A DNA stretch of 64,000 nucleotides from Pseudomonas rubra (GTDB taxonomy: Bacteria > Pseudomonadota > Gammaproteobacteria > Pseudomonadales > Pseudomonadaceae), in the NCBI RefSeq assembly GCF_028656935.1, contig NZ_JAMDGZ010000019.1:246194-310193 (forward strand), read 5' to 3'. Shown piece after piece: positions 1 through 8,128 of this stretch (position 1 is its first letter; every line of letters begins with the position of its first letter). The notes beneath the pieces were generated by a model, which searched no databases, was not told the DNA's origin, and was given only the letters and a program-made list of their open reading frames with translations. The translations under genes and the position numbers were made by a program.

Positions 1-491
1 CGCTCGCTGAGGGGACGGCTCTGGCGTTGCAAGTCGGCTAGATCGATCAGGCCCAGCTCGCGCTCTGGCGTCAGCACCACGTTGCCAAGGTGCAACGACC
101 TGAAATAGATACCCAGGTTATGCAAATGGGCAATGAAATGCCCCAGCTGGGCCCGCAACGTTTGCGCGCCTTCCTGCTTGTGCAGGAGCTGGCGCAGGGT
201 TTCGCCGGCCAGTGGTGCGTAGTAGACCGCGTCACGCTGGATGCTGGGGATGCGGTACACACCAATCACCTCGGGGCTGGGCACCCCCAGTTGTCGCAGC
301 GCCTGGGCGTTGTTGGCAAAGCGCCGGGCGTAGGGATAGAGCAGTGCCGAGCTAAGCAGGCGCTTGCGCCGGAACAGCTTGAGCATCCGCCCGTCATGCA
401 AGCGCAGCACCTTGTCGCCGGAGCCGTCGGCCTCCAGCACGTGCGCACCCTCGCGCAACGACATGTAGGTGGTGTGATCCATTGCTTGCAT
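1..491 (-). CDS. LPS kinase-like (WaaP/Kdo-kinase superfamily) protein, partial, C-terminus cut by window edge
   Basis: The reading frame stays open from ATG 491 to the window edge, so about 163 N-terminal residues are visible. A GGAGG box six bases upstream fixes this start; an ATG three codons later is less well placed. The visible part resembles the small LPS kinase / 'toluene tolerance' family that lies beside msbA in pseudomonads: an N-lobe, then HNLGIYFRSLHLGN around residues 123-137, then LIDLAD, which would be the metal-binding DFG equivalent. In active WaaP/Kdo kinases the loop reads H-x-D-L-x-x-x-N; here the Asp position is Ser (about residue 132). The gene diverges from msbA. A role in modifying LPS core is inferred from family and neighbours; activity is doubtful. 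Confidence 0.75.
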   Translation of the reverse strand, partial: MQAMDHTTYMSLREGAHVLEADGSGDKVLRLHDGRMLKLFRRKRLLSSALLYPYARRFANNAQALRQLGVPSPEVIGVYRIPSIQRDAVYYAPLAGETLRQLLHKQEGAQTLRAQLGHFIAHLHNLGIYFRSLHLGNVVLTPERELGLIDLADLQRQSRPLSE

Positions 492-616
492 GCTTAACCT
501 CCGCTCAGAAGCCGACTATCTTAACTGACTTGCCACAGGGCCGCCTGCCGTTGGTTTCATTGGGGAAAAAAGGCGCTGTGATATGATTCCCCCCTCATTG
601 TTATGTGCGGATTCCC

Positions 617-2437
617 ATGAGCAGTCCTGAACCACGCCCCCAGTCCACGTTGGCGATCTATTTCCGCCTGCTGGCTTATGTGCGGCCCTATATCGGGCTG
701 TTCTTGCTGAGCATCCTGGGCTTTCTGATTTTTGCCTCGACTCAGCCGATGCTGGCCTACATCCTCAAATATTTCGTCGATGGCCTGGCTAATCCGGAGG
801 CCCGCCTGTTCCCCGGTAATCCTTACCTGGGCGAGTTGCAACTGCTGCAGGCGGTACCCCTGCTGATTGTTGCAATCGCTGTCTGGCAAGGTGTGGGCTC
901 GTTTCTGGGTAACTTCTTTCTTGCCCGCGTTTCGCTTGGCCTGGTCCATGACCTGCGAGTCGTCCTGTTCAACAAACTGCTGGACCTGCCCAACCAGTAT
1001 TTTGACAAAAACAACTCTGGCCACCTGATTTCCCGAATCACCTTCAACGTCACCATGGTGACCGGCGCGGCAACCGATGCGATCAAGGTGGTGATTCGTG
1101 AGGGCATGACCGTTGTGTTCCTGTTCTGCACCTTGTTGTGGATGAACTGGAAGCTCACCCTGGTGATGGTTGCCATCCTGCCCATCATTGCCTTGATGGT
1201 CAGCAGCACCAGCCGCAAGTTTCGCAAGCAGAGCAAAAAGATCCAGGTGTCCATGGGCGACGTCACCCATGTGGCCTCCGAAACCATCCATGGCTACCGC
1301 GTGGTCCGTAGTTTCGGCGGTGAAGGCTACGAGAAGTCGCGTTTTCAGCAGGCCAGCCAGAGCAACACCGACAAGCAGTTGTCAATGACCAAGACGGGCG
1401 CTGTCTATACCCCGACACTGCAGTTGGTGACCTACAGTGCCATGGCCGTGGTGATGTTCCTGGTGCTGTTGCTGCGTGGAGAGGCCTCGGCCGGTGATCT
1501 GGTTGCCTACATCACCATGGCGGGTTTGCTGCCCAAGCCGATTCGCCAGCTTTCCGAAGTCAGCTCTACCATTCAGCGCGGCGTGGCCGGCGCCGAAAGC
1601 ATTTTTGAACAACTGGATGAAGCCCCGGAAGTCGACAACGGCACCCTCGAGCGCGACCGTCTGGAGGGGCGCCTTGAAGTGCGCAATCTCAGCTTCCAGT
1701 ACCCCGGTACCGAGAAAAAGGTATTGGACGACATCAGCTTCGTCGTTGAACCGGGGCAGATGGTTGCCCTGGTCGGGCGTTCCGGCAGTGGCAAGTCGAC
1801 CCTGGCCGGATTGATCCCGCGTTTCTACCAGCATGAGCAGGGGCAGATCCTGCTCGATGGCGAAGAGGTCCAGGCTTTCACCCTGCGTAGCCTGCGCCGC
1901 CAGATTGCTCTGGTGACCCAGCAGGTAACCTTGTTCAACGACACGGTGGCCAACAACATCGCGTACGGTGATCTGGCAGGTGCCCCGATCGAGGCGATCA
2001 AGCAGGCCGCCTCCGAAGCGTATGCCGATGAGTTCATCAACAAGATGCCGCAAGGCTACCAGACGCTGGTGGGGGAGAACGGCGTGCTGTTGTCCGGTGG
2101 CCAGCGCCAGCGCCTGGCGATTGCCCGCGCGCTGCTCAAGGACGCGCCACTGCTGATTCTTGACGAGGCGACGTCGGCACTTGATACCGAATCGGAGCGG
2201 CATATCCAGGCGGCGCTGGACCACGTGGTCAAGAATCGCACCACCCTGGTTATCGCCCACCGTCTGACCACCATTGAAAAGGCCGACCTGATTCTGGTCA
2301 TGGAAGAGGGGCGGATCGTCGAGCGAGGCACGCATGTGCAGTTACTGGCGCAGAACAGCCATTACGCCCGTCTGCATGCCAAGGAATTCGAGGAAGGTGG
2401 TGATTTGCAAGCGACACAAGCGATCGACGCATGTTGA
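617..2437 (+). CDS. msbA: Lipid A export ATP-binding/permease protein MsbA
   Basis: ABC half-transporter (606 aa) that flips lipid A-core from the inner to the outer leaflet of the inner membrane. A six-helix membrane domain fills roughly residues 20-330. The nucleotide-binding domain follows, with Walker A GRSGSGKS near residue 388, signature LSGGQRQR near 493, Walker B LLILDEATSALD and an H-loop in IAHRLTT. The length matches the family. I chose ATG 617 because it follows GCGGATTCCC and fits the family N-terminus; an in-frame GTG at 605 would add four residues. The gene overlaps the next one by 7 nt, and LPS-core genes surround it, which supports MsbA over a general multidrug exporter. Confidence 0.95.
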   Translation: MSSPEPRPQSTLAIYFRLLAYVRPYIGLFLLSILGFLIFASTQPMLAYILKYFVDGLANPEARLFPGNPYLGELQLLQAVPLLIVAIAVWQGVGSFLGNFFLARVSLGLVHDLRVVLFNKLLDLPNQYFDKNNSGHLISRITFNVTMVTGAATDAIKVVIREGMTVVFLFCTLLWMNWKLTLVMVAILPIIALMVSSTSRKFRKQSKKIQVSMGDVTHVASETIHGYRVVRSFGGEGYEKSRFQQASQSNTDKQLSMTKTGAVYTPTLQLVTYSAMAVVMFLVLLLRGEASAGDLVAYITMAGLLPKPIRQLSEVSSTIQRGVAGAESIFEQLDEAPEVDNGTLERDRLEGRLEVRNLSFQYPGTEKKVLDDISFVVEPGQMVALVGRSGSGKSTLAGLIPRFYQHEQGQILLDGEEVQAFTLRSLRRQIALVTQQVTLFNDTVANNIAYGDLAGAPIEAIKQAASEAYADEFINKMPQGYQTLVGENGVLLSGGQRQRLAIARALLKDAPLLILDEATSALDTESERHIQAALDHVVKNRTTLVIAHRLTTIEKADLILVMEEGRIVERGTHVQLLAQNSHYARLHAKEFEEGGDLQATQAIDAC

Positions 2438-3327
2438 GTGCTCTGCGCTGGTGGCGTGAACGTGGCTGGAACGAGATCGACCAACAACGCTATGCCGAAG
2501 CCTGGCAGCAGTTCGGCGGCAGTGTCGCGACCCATCCGCAGGTGGTGGAGCGGCTGTCCGAGTTTGTTCAGGTGCCGGTGCGTTACCTGGGTTGGCACGT
2601 CGATGGCCAGTTAGTGGCGGCCATGCCTTGCTGGGGCCGGCATGTGGCCCTGGCCAAGGAGGTACTCAAGCGCGAAGGCAAGCGCAGCTTGCTGGACATG
2701 GGCAATGCCGAGATCATCCTGCCAGTATCGCCCGGCGTACAAGTGCCAGTGCGCCAGCGCATGCGATATGTCTCGGACCTCAATGCCGGGACGATCACCA
2801 CCCTCAGGACACAGCCCGAAGGCCTGGCCATGGCCAGGGTGCCGGAAGACTACTCGAAGAAGTTTCGCTACAACCAGCGTCGTGAGCTGCGCCTGCTCGA
2901 GGAGGCCGGTGGTACGCTGCAACCCATGCAAGCGTTCTCGGCAACTGAGCAGGCGGCCATGTATACCGAGCTGTTCGAACGTCGCTGGGGCTTCGAGGTG
3001 CCGGGCAAGAAGGGGTTGGTCGAGGTCTTCAGCTTGATGCGCGAGTTCATGACGGGCTCTGTGGCGCTACTTGAGGGCGTGCCCGTGGCCATCCAGGTGC
3101 TCTACCGGGTGGAGGCTGCGCAATGGATATCGTTGGAGTACATCAATGGTGGTGTTGATCCGCAAAGTCGTGAATTCAGCCCCGGCAGCGTACTCAGCTT
3201 CGTCAATACCCAGCAGGCCTGGGACGATGCCAGGGCGCTTGGCAAGCCGCTGCGCTACTCCTTTGGCCGCGCCGACCGTGAATACAAGGACCGCTGGTGC
3301 CACACGGTCCCGGTTCATCAGGTTTAA
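2431..3327 (+). CDS. mig-14: Mig-14 family antimicrobial peptide resistance protein
   Basis: A 298-aa cytoplasmic or inner-membrane-associated protein that matches the Mig-14 family as I know it. The family is linked to resistance to cationic antimicrobial peptides and has a GNAT/FemAB-like acyltransferase fold. Visible hallmarks are the conserved N-terminal ALRWWRERGW, the central YSKKFRYNQRRELR, and the C-terminal YSFGRADREYKDRWCH, where the acyltransferase-like tail FGRADxEYKDRW is typical. The start ATG overlaps the msbA stop by 7 nt, so translation is probably coupled. The next gene begins 3 nt after the stop. The context (msbA, a PIG-L deacetylase, hldE) points to envelope modification; the substrate is unknown. 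Confidence 0.85.
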   Translation: MLSALRWWRERGWNEIDQQRYAEAWQQFGGSVATHPQVVERLSEFVQVPVRYLGWHVDGQLVAAMPCWGRHVALAKEVLKREGKRSLLDMGNAEIILPVSPGVQVPVRQRMRYVSDLNAGTITTLRTQPEGLAMARVPEDYSKKFRYNQRRELRLLEEAGGTLQPMQAFSATEQAAMYTELFERRWGFEVPGKKGLVEVFSLMREFMTGSVALLEGVPVAIQVLYRVEAAQWISLEYINGGVDPQSREFSPGSVLSFVNTQQAWDDARALGKPLRYSFGRADREYKDRWCHTVPVHQV

Positions 3328-3330
3328 AGC

Positions 3331-4731
3331 ATGAGCGCGCGTAAACAACGGCTGTTGAAGGCTCATCGACGCAACAAGCGCCTGATGCTGGTGGCTGCGC
3401 TGGTGGTGTTGGTGGGCCTGGGCGTGACACTGGCCTGGTGGCTGGTGCCGATTCTCATGTTGGTGGGCTGGATCGCCCACGAGGCCTGGTTTGCAGATCA
3501 CCTGTTCTACCGCGGTAGTGACGACTATCAGTATCTGTTCCCGGAAGATGTTCAGCAGCAGTCGGTATTGCTGAATGCAGGCAAGGTGCAGTTGAGCGCT
3601 ACCTTGGCCGAAGGCGAAACCCTGGTCCTGGCCGTACGGGTTCAGTGCCGATGGCTTGGGCGCTGGCTCGACCCTTACGTCGAAGTCGGTGACGACCGTC
3701 AGGACTTCGAGCGTGGTGTTGCCGGCCTGCGTTTCCTCAACCTGTCCGGTCAGCGCGAAACACTGGAGCGCGGGGCGTTGAGCCTGCGTGGGCGTTATTG
3801 CCGGCTCGATGCCACGGGCACCTTGTATGTCATGGCCAACCCGTCCTACACCCAGCAGCGTTCGATGATTCTCGCGCCCCATGCCGACGACGCTGAGCTT
3901 GCGGCCTTCGGGTTCTACAGCGCCAGCGCCGAGGTCAGCATCGTGACGCTGACCCAGGGTGAGATCGAAGCGCAATCCTTCCAGCGCTTGGGGCTCGAGC
4001 CTGCCCAGGCAGCCCGGTTGAAAGGTCGCCTGCGTAGCTGGGACAGCCTGGCGATACCCTTGTGGGGAGGCGTTGCGGCCAACCATTGCGTGCAGTTGGG
4101 CTATTACTGTCTGCAACTGCCGTCCATGGCCAGTGAGCCCGGCAAGGCCTGGGGCTCGCGGGAGTCGGGTGAGAGCGATACGCGCAGCGTTCGCCAGCAC
4201 AATCCGCTGCCACTGCCGGGTGACCGCGATGGCGCACCGACCTGGCACAACCTGGTGGCCGACCTGGTGGCGCTGCTGGAGCACTTTCAGCCGCAGGTGA
4301 TTGTCACGCCGCATCCGGAGCTGGACCCTCATGCAGATCATGTCGCCACCAGTCAGGCGATTTTCGCAGCAATTAGCCAGAGTCGCTGGAAGCCTTCCAC
4401 GGCATTGCTGTACGCCAACCACCTGCATGACAACGACCGCTGGCCAATGGGTCCGGCAGGGATGGGGATCGCTTTGCCGCCCGCCATCGAGGCGTTGCCG
4501 GCCGATCGCTTGTGGAGCCCTTTGCTGGATGCCACGACGCAACTGGACAAGGCCATGGCCCTGAATATGCAACATGATCTTCAGGGGCCCCTTGCGTTCA
4601 AGCGGCGGGTTCGCCGCCTGATTCAGCGGTTGCTTGCCGGCAGGCGCTGGCCGGCGACTGGCGAGGATGAGTTCTTGCGCAAGGCGGTCAGGCGTCACGA
4701 GTTGTTTTGGGTACGTCGGATCGGCGATTGA
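3331..4731 (+). CDS. dnpA: PIG-L family de-N-acetylase, DnpA-like
   Basis: A 466-aa protein with one or two N-terminal membrane segments (about residues 17-55) and a C-terminal PIG-L/LmbE zinc de-N-acetylase domain. The metal-binding motif LAPHADDAE lies near residue 180, and a second motif, HPELDPHADH, lies near residue 327. In P. aeruginosa the homologue next to mig-14 is DnpA, a putative LPS-related de-N-acetylase that affects fluoroquinolone tolerance and persistence. The domain begins late, so the N-terminal third is a separate membrane-anchored region. The gene starts 3 nt after mig-14 and is surely in the same operon. The likely substrate is an N-acetylated sugar of the envelope, but this is not shown. 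Confidence 0.85.
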   Translation: MSARKQRLLKAHRRNKRLMLVAALVVLVGLGVTLAWWLVPILMLVGWIAHEAWFADHLFYRGSDDYQYLFPEDVQQQSVLLNAGKVQLSATLAEGETLVLAVRVQCRWLGRWLDPYVEVGDDRQDFERGVAGLRFLNLSGQRETLERGALSLRGRYCRLDATGTLYVMANPSYTQQRSMILAPHADDAELAAFGFYSASAEVSIVTLTQGEIEAQSFQRLGLEPAQAARLKGRLRSWDSLAIPLWGGVAANHCVQLGYYCLQLPSMASEPGKAWGSRESGESDTRSVRQHNPLPLPGDRDGAPTWHNLVADLVALLEHFQPQVIVTPHPELDPHADHVATSQAIFAAISQSRWKPSTALLYANHLHDNDRWPMGPAGMGIALPPAIEALPADRLWSPLLDATTQLDKAMALNMQHDLQGPLAFKRRVRRLIQRLLAGRRWPATGEDEFLRKAVRRHELFWVRRIGD

Positions 4732-4796
4732 GGTCGGGCGATTCAGCCCTGTGCTAATATCCTGCCCCTGTTAATTATTTTGTATATGGGTTGCCC

Positions 4797-6218
4797 ATGA
4801 AGTTGTCCATGCCGCGTTTCGATCAAGCCCCGGTACTGGTGGTGGGCGATGTCATGCTCGACCGTTACTGGCATGGCGGTACCTCACGGATTTCGCCAGA
4901 AGCACCGGTACCGGTGGTCAAGGTCGAACAGATCGAGGACCGTCCGGGCGGTGCGGCCAACGTCGCCTTGAACATTGCAGCTCTGGGGGCCCCCGCGGCA
5001 CTGGTCGGAGTGACGGGTCAGGACGAGGCTGCCGACAGCCTCGCCAACAGCCTGCAGGCCGCTGGCGTGCGCTCGATCTTCCAGCGCATCGCCCACCAAC
5101 CAACTATCGTCAAGCTGCGGGTCATGAGCCGGCACCAGCAACTGCTGCGGATCGACTTCGAAGAACCGTTCGCCACCGATCCGCTGTCGCTTAATGCTGA
5201 AGTCGACGCGCTGCTCGACGGCGTCAAGGTCCTGGTGTTGTCGGACTATGGCAAGGGTGCGCTGAAAAACCACCAGAGCCTGATCCAGGCCGCCCGGGCC
5301 AAAGGCATTCCGGTCCTGGCCGACCCCAAGGGCAAGGATTTTTCCATTTACCGCGGGGCCAGTCTGATCACCCCGAACCTCAGCGAGTTCGAAGCCATCG
5401 TTGGTCGTTGCGCCGATGAAGCGGAGCTGGTGGCCAAGGGCGGCCAACTGATGAGCGAGCTGGAGCTGGGCGCCTTGCTGGTGACCCGTGGCGAACACGG
5501 CATGACCCTGCTGCGCCCTGATCACCCGGCCTTGCACCTGCCAGCCCGTGCTCGTGAAGTGTTCGACGTGACCGGTGCCGGTGATACGGTGATCTCGACC
5601 CTGGCCGCTGCCATCGCTGCCGGCGAAGAGCTGCCGCATGCCGTAGGCCTGGCAAATCTTGCCGCCGGTATCGTGGTCGGCAAGCTGGGTACCGCCGCTA
5701 TCAGCGCCCCGGAACTGCGCCGTGCCATCCAGCGCGAAGAGGGTTCTGAGCGTGGCGTGCTGAGCCTCGACCAGTTGCTGCTGGCCATCGATGATGCCCG
5801 TGCGCACAACGAGAGGATTGTCTTCACCAACGGCTGCTTCGACATCTTGCATGCCGGGCATGTGACCTACCTGGAGCAGGCGCGTGCCCAAGGCGATCGC
5901 CTGATCGTTGCAGTCAACGACGACGCGTCAGTCAGCCGCCTGAAAGGCCCGGGCCGGCCAATCAACAGTGTTGACCGGCGCATGGCTGTGCTGGCCGGCC
6001 TGGGTGCGGTGGACTGGGTCATCAGCTTCCCGGAGGGCACACCGGAAAACCTGCTGAGCCAGGTCAAGCCGGATGTGCTGGTCAAGGGAGGTGACTATGG
6101 CATCGACCAGGTGGTTGGCGCCGATATCGTCAAAGCTTACGGCGGCATTGTGAAGGTGCTGGGGCTGGTGGAAAACAGCTCGACCACCGCTATCGTCGAG
6201 AAAATTCGCAAAAATTGA
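4797..6218 (+). CDS. hldE: Bifunctional heptose 7-phosphate kinase / heptose 1-phosphate adenylyltransferase HldE
   Basis: A 473-aa two-domain enzyme of ADP-L-glycero-D-manno-heptose synthesis for the LPS inner core. Residues 1-320 form a PfkB/ribokinase domain, with the signature DVTGAGDT near residue 256 carrying the catalytic Asp. From about residue 341 a cytidylyltransferase-like domain begins with [13 protein letters not shown], the HxGH nucleotide-binding motif. ATG 4797 gives the usual family N-terminus; a TTG two codons upstream is less likely. There are 65 nt between dnpA and this start, so it may have its own promoter, although no convincing one is visible. A REP pair follows the stop directly. 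Confidence 0.97.
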   Translation: MKLSMPRFDQAPVLVVGDVMLDRYWHGGTSRISPEAPVPVVKVEQIEDRPGGAANVALNIAALGAPAALVGVTGQDEAADSLANSLQAAGVRSIFQRIAHQPTIVKLRVMSRHQQLLRIDFEEPFATDPLSLNAEVDALLDGVKVLVLSDYGKGALKNHQSLIQAARAKGIPVLADPKGKDFSIYRGASLITPNLSEFEAIVGRCADEAELVAKGGQLMSELELGALLVTRGEHGMTLLRPDHPALHLPARAREVFDVTGAGDTVISTLAAAIAAGEELPHAVGLANLAAGIVVGKLGTAAISAPELRRAIQREEGSERGVLSLDQLLLAIDDARAHNERIVFTNGCFDILHAGHVTYLEQARAQGDRLIVAVNDDASVSRLKGPGRPINSVDRRMAVLAGLGAVDWVISFPEGTPENLLSQVKPDVLVKGGDYGIDQVVGADIVKAYGGIVKVLGLVENSSTTAIVEKIRKN

Positions 6219-6223
6219 TCGAG

Positions 6224-6303
6224 ATCGCGGGGCAAGTCGGGGCGCCGCATCGCCGCTCCCACAGAGATCATCCATTCCTGTGGGAGCGGGCTTGCCCCGC
6301 GAT
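6224..6303. repeat. REP pair (inverted), left unit with internal insertion
   Basis: Two inverted Pseudomonas REP units between the convergent hldE and the 6309 gene. The right unit (6278-6303) is standard: CTGTGGGAGCGGGCTTGCC. The left unit starts ATCGCGGGGCAAG and ends CCGCTCCCACAG, but about 16 extra bases lie between the two halves compared with the other copies in this window. Confidence 0.85.
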
Positions 6304-6308
6304 TGGTC

Positions 6309-7271
6309 TTACTTGCGTAACCCCCCGCGAGCCATCTGCAACAATTCCCGCGCCCTGCCGGTCAGTCGCTTCAAGCCGCTATCGGGCTTCATCGGGCTCA
6401 AGCCCTGTTGCCTGACCCAGTCCTTCCAGCGAATCCGCTCATCCCTGACCAGCCAGCCTTCTTGCCGGGCAAAACTCTCGGCCAGGAACAGGCCACGGGT
6501 GCTGGCCGCCACCAGGCGGTCCTTGCTCAGGGTGTAGAGTTCGGCTCGGGGCTGGCCATCTTCCAGTGGCATCAGGTACAGGTCAGGGCGCTTGCGGTTG
6601 AGGCGGGCAACCAGTTGGTCGCCTTCAAGGCGTTCGTCGACATGGAACAGGCTCAGTGACTTCGCCTCTCGTGGTACTTGCAGGCACAGGTCGTAGATCA
6701 GTTGCAGCGAAGCGGTCGGCAAGTGCACATAAGCCCGTGGCCGTTCCAGCAACTGCAGGTTGGCGCAGCGCACCGGGCGTGCCGCACCCGATTGCGGAGT
6801 CAGCACGAAGGGCAGGGCCTCGCGGTAATGCAGGGCATCGGCGTAGGGCGCCGGCAGCCAGGTGTCATTGAAGCGGCCACCCAGCCAACCCTCCGGGGTT
6901 TCCAGCAGGCATTCTTCAGCCACCTCCTGGATCGCGGTATGCAGCGGCAGGTTCAGCTCCTGGGCTGGCACATAGCCTGAAATCAATTTCAGCACGACAT
7001 CGCCACGGTCCTGACGGCGCTGGCGCACCAGGACCCAGTAATCGCGGTTCTGCCAGCGCAGGGTAAGGCGCACCGAAACGCCGAGGTTGGCCAGCTCCAC
7101 AGCAAAGCGCTGGCTATCGTCGAGCTGGATCGGCTTGCGCCGTTGCAGGGTCTGGGCGAAGTTCAGCGGCATGCCGATGCTCTGGTAGACCAGGCCTTCG
7201 GGGCTGGCTTCGACATGCAGGGGCAGGGTCTTGAAGTTGCTCGGGTTCTTGCGGATCAGCGTTCGCGGCAT
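6309..7271 (-). CDS. Conserved protein with a degenerate Nudix-like box, function unknown
   Basis: A 320-aa protein with no signal peptide. ATG 7271 is fixed by AAGGAG five bases upstream. In the middle it carries GYVPAQE, nine residues, then QEVAEECL. This resembles a Nudix box (G-x5-E-x7-R-E-U-x-E-E-x-G-U) with a longer gap, Gln for Arg and Leu for the final Gly. The E-V-x-E-E core is kept. Basic, Arg-rich stretches lie near both ends. It is the third gene of a leftward set after an FAD oxidoreductase and an aldo/keto reductase (47 nt gap), which suggests a shared role. I do not recognise a characterised homologue. Confidence 0.8.
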   Translation of the reverse strand: MPRTLIRKNPSNFKTLPLHVEASPEGLVYQSIGMPLNFAQTLQRRKPIQLDDSQRFAVELANLGVSVRLTLRWQNRDYWVLVRQRRQDRGDVVLKLISGYVPAQELNLPLHTAIQEVAEECLLETPEGWLGGRFNDTWLPAPYADALHYREALPFVLTPQSGAARPVRCANLQLLERPRAYVHLPTASLQLIYDLCLQVPREAKSLSLFHVDERLEGDQLVARLNRKRPDLYLMPLEDGQPRAELYTLSKDRLVAASTRGLFLAESFARQEGWLVRDERIRWKDWVRQQGLSPMKPDSGLKRLTGRARELLQMARGGLRK

Positions 7272-7318
7272 GTCGGCTCCTTCTTGCGTTGGGGTCGGCC
7301 GCGGCGGCGGCGTAGGGT

Positions 7319-8128
7319 TCAGCGGCGCAACACCTTGGCAACGGTTGCCACGTTGTGGGCCAGGTGCAGCGGATTGATGGTGCCGACAATAGCACTGCTG
7401 ACACCGGGGTGGGCGAATAGCAGTTCGAAGCTGGCACGTACCGGGTCGACCCCAGGGCTCAGGCACACATGACCACTGGCCAGGGCCTTTTTCACCAGGA
7501 TTGCCTTGCAGTGTTCGGCAGCATAATCGATCACCGGCCGTTCGGCCTGCTCGTTCAGATTGTAGGTGACCATGGCGCAGTCGCCGCGCTCGAGTGCCTT
7601 GAGGCCGCCTGCCGCGGTTTTTCCGGATAGCCCGAAGCCGCGGATCTTGCCTTCGAGCTTCAGTGCTTCGAGGGTCTGGTAGACCTCCTCCTGTTCCAGG
7701 ATGTGCAGGTCGTTGCCGTCGGAGTGCACCAGTACCAGGTCAATGCAGTTGGTCTCCAGGCGCTTGAGGCTGCGCTCGATGGAAAAACGCGTATGGGCTG
7801 CGCTGAAGTCGAAGCGCGACTGGCCCTCTTCGAACTCCTCACCGACCTTGCTGACAATCACCCATTGGTCACGCTGGCCGCGCAACAGCGGGCCCAGGCG
7901 TTCTTCGCTGCGGCCATAGGCGGGCGCGGTGTCGATCAGGTTGATGCCCAGTTCGCGGGCCTGGGCCAGCAGCAAGCGGGCTTCACCGTCGTCGGGAATG
8001 GTGAAGCCGCTGGGGTATTTGACGCCCTGATCACGGCCGAGCTTGACCGTGCCCAGGCCCAGTGGCGAAACCATCAGGCCGGTGCTGCCGAGGGGGCGAC
8101 GCAAGTCGTGCAGGCTCGGCACGCTCAT
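7319..8128 (-). CDS. Aldo/keto reductase
   Basis: A 269-aa NADPH-dependent oxidoreductase with the TIM-barrel aldo/keto reductase pattern. LGLGTVKLGRDQGVKYP lies near the start. IDTAPAYGRSEERLG holds the catalytic Asp and Tyr, followed by VSKVGEEF for the Lys and LVLVHSDGND for the His. SSAIVGTINPLHL near the C-terminus is the cofactor-binding segment. All four catalytic residues appear present. The start codon overlaps the stop of the upstream FAD gene (ATGA), so translation is coupled. The substrate is unknown; the partnership with an FAD oxidoreductase suggests linked oxidation and reduction of one small metabolite. Confidence 0.9.
   Translation of the reverse strand: MSVPSLHDLRRPLGSTGLMVSPLGLGTVKLGRDQGVKYPSGFTIPDDGEARLLLAQARELGINLIDTAPAYGRSEERLGPLLRGQRDQWVIVSKVGEEFEEGQSRFDFSAAHTRFSIERSLKRLETNCIDLVLVHSDGNDLHILEQEEVYQTLEALKLEGKIRGFGLSGKTAAGGLKALERGDCAMVTYNLNEQAERPVIDYAAEHCKAILVKKALASGHVCLSPGVDPVRASFELLFAHPGVSSAIVGTINPLHLAHNVATVAKVLRR

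Noticed and set aside
4728..4760. TTGAGG and TAATAT before hldE as a sigma-70 promoter
   Set aside because: The spacer is 21 bases, too long for normal use.
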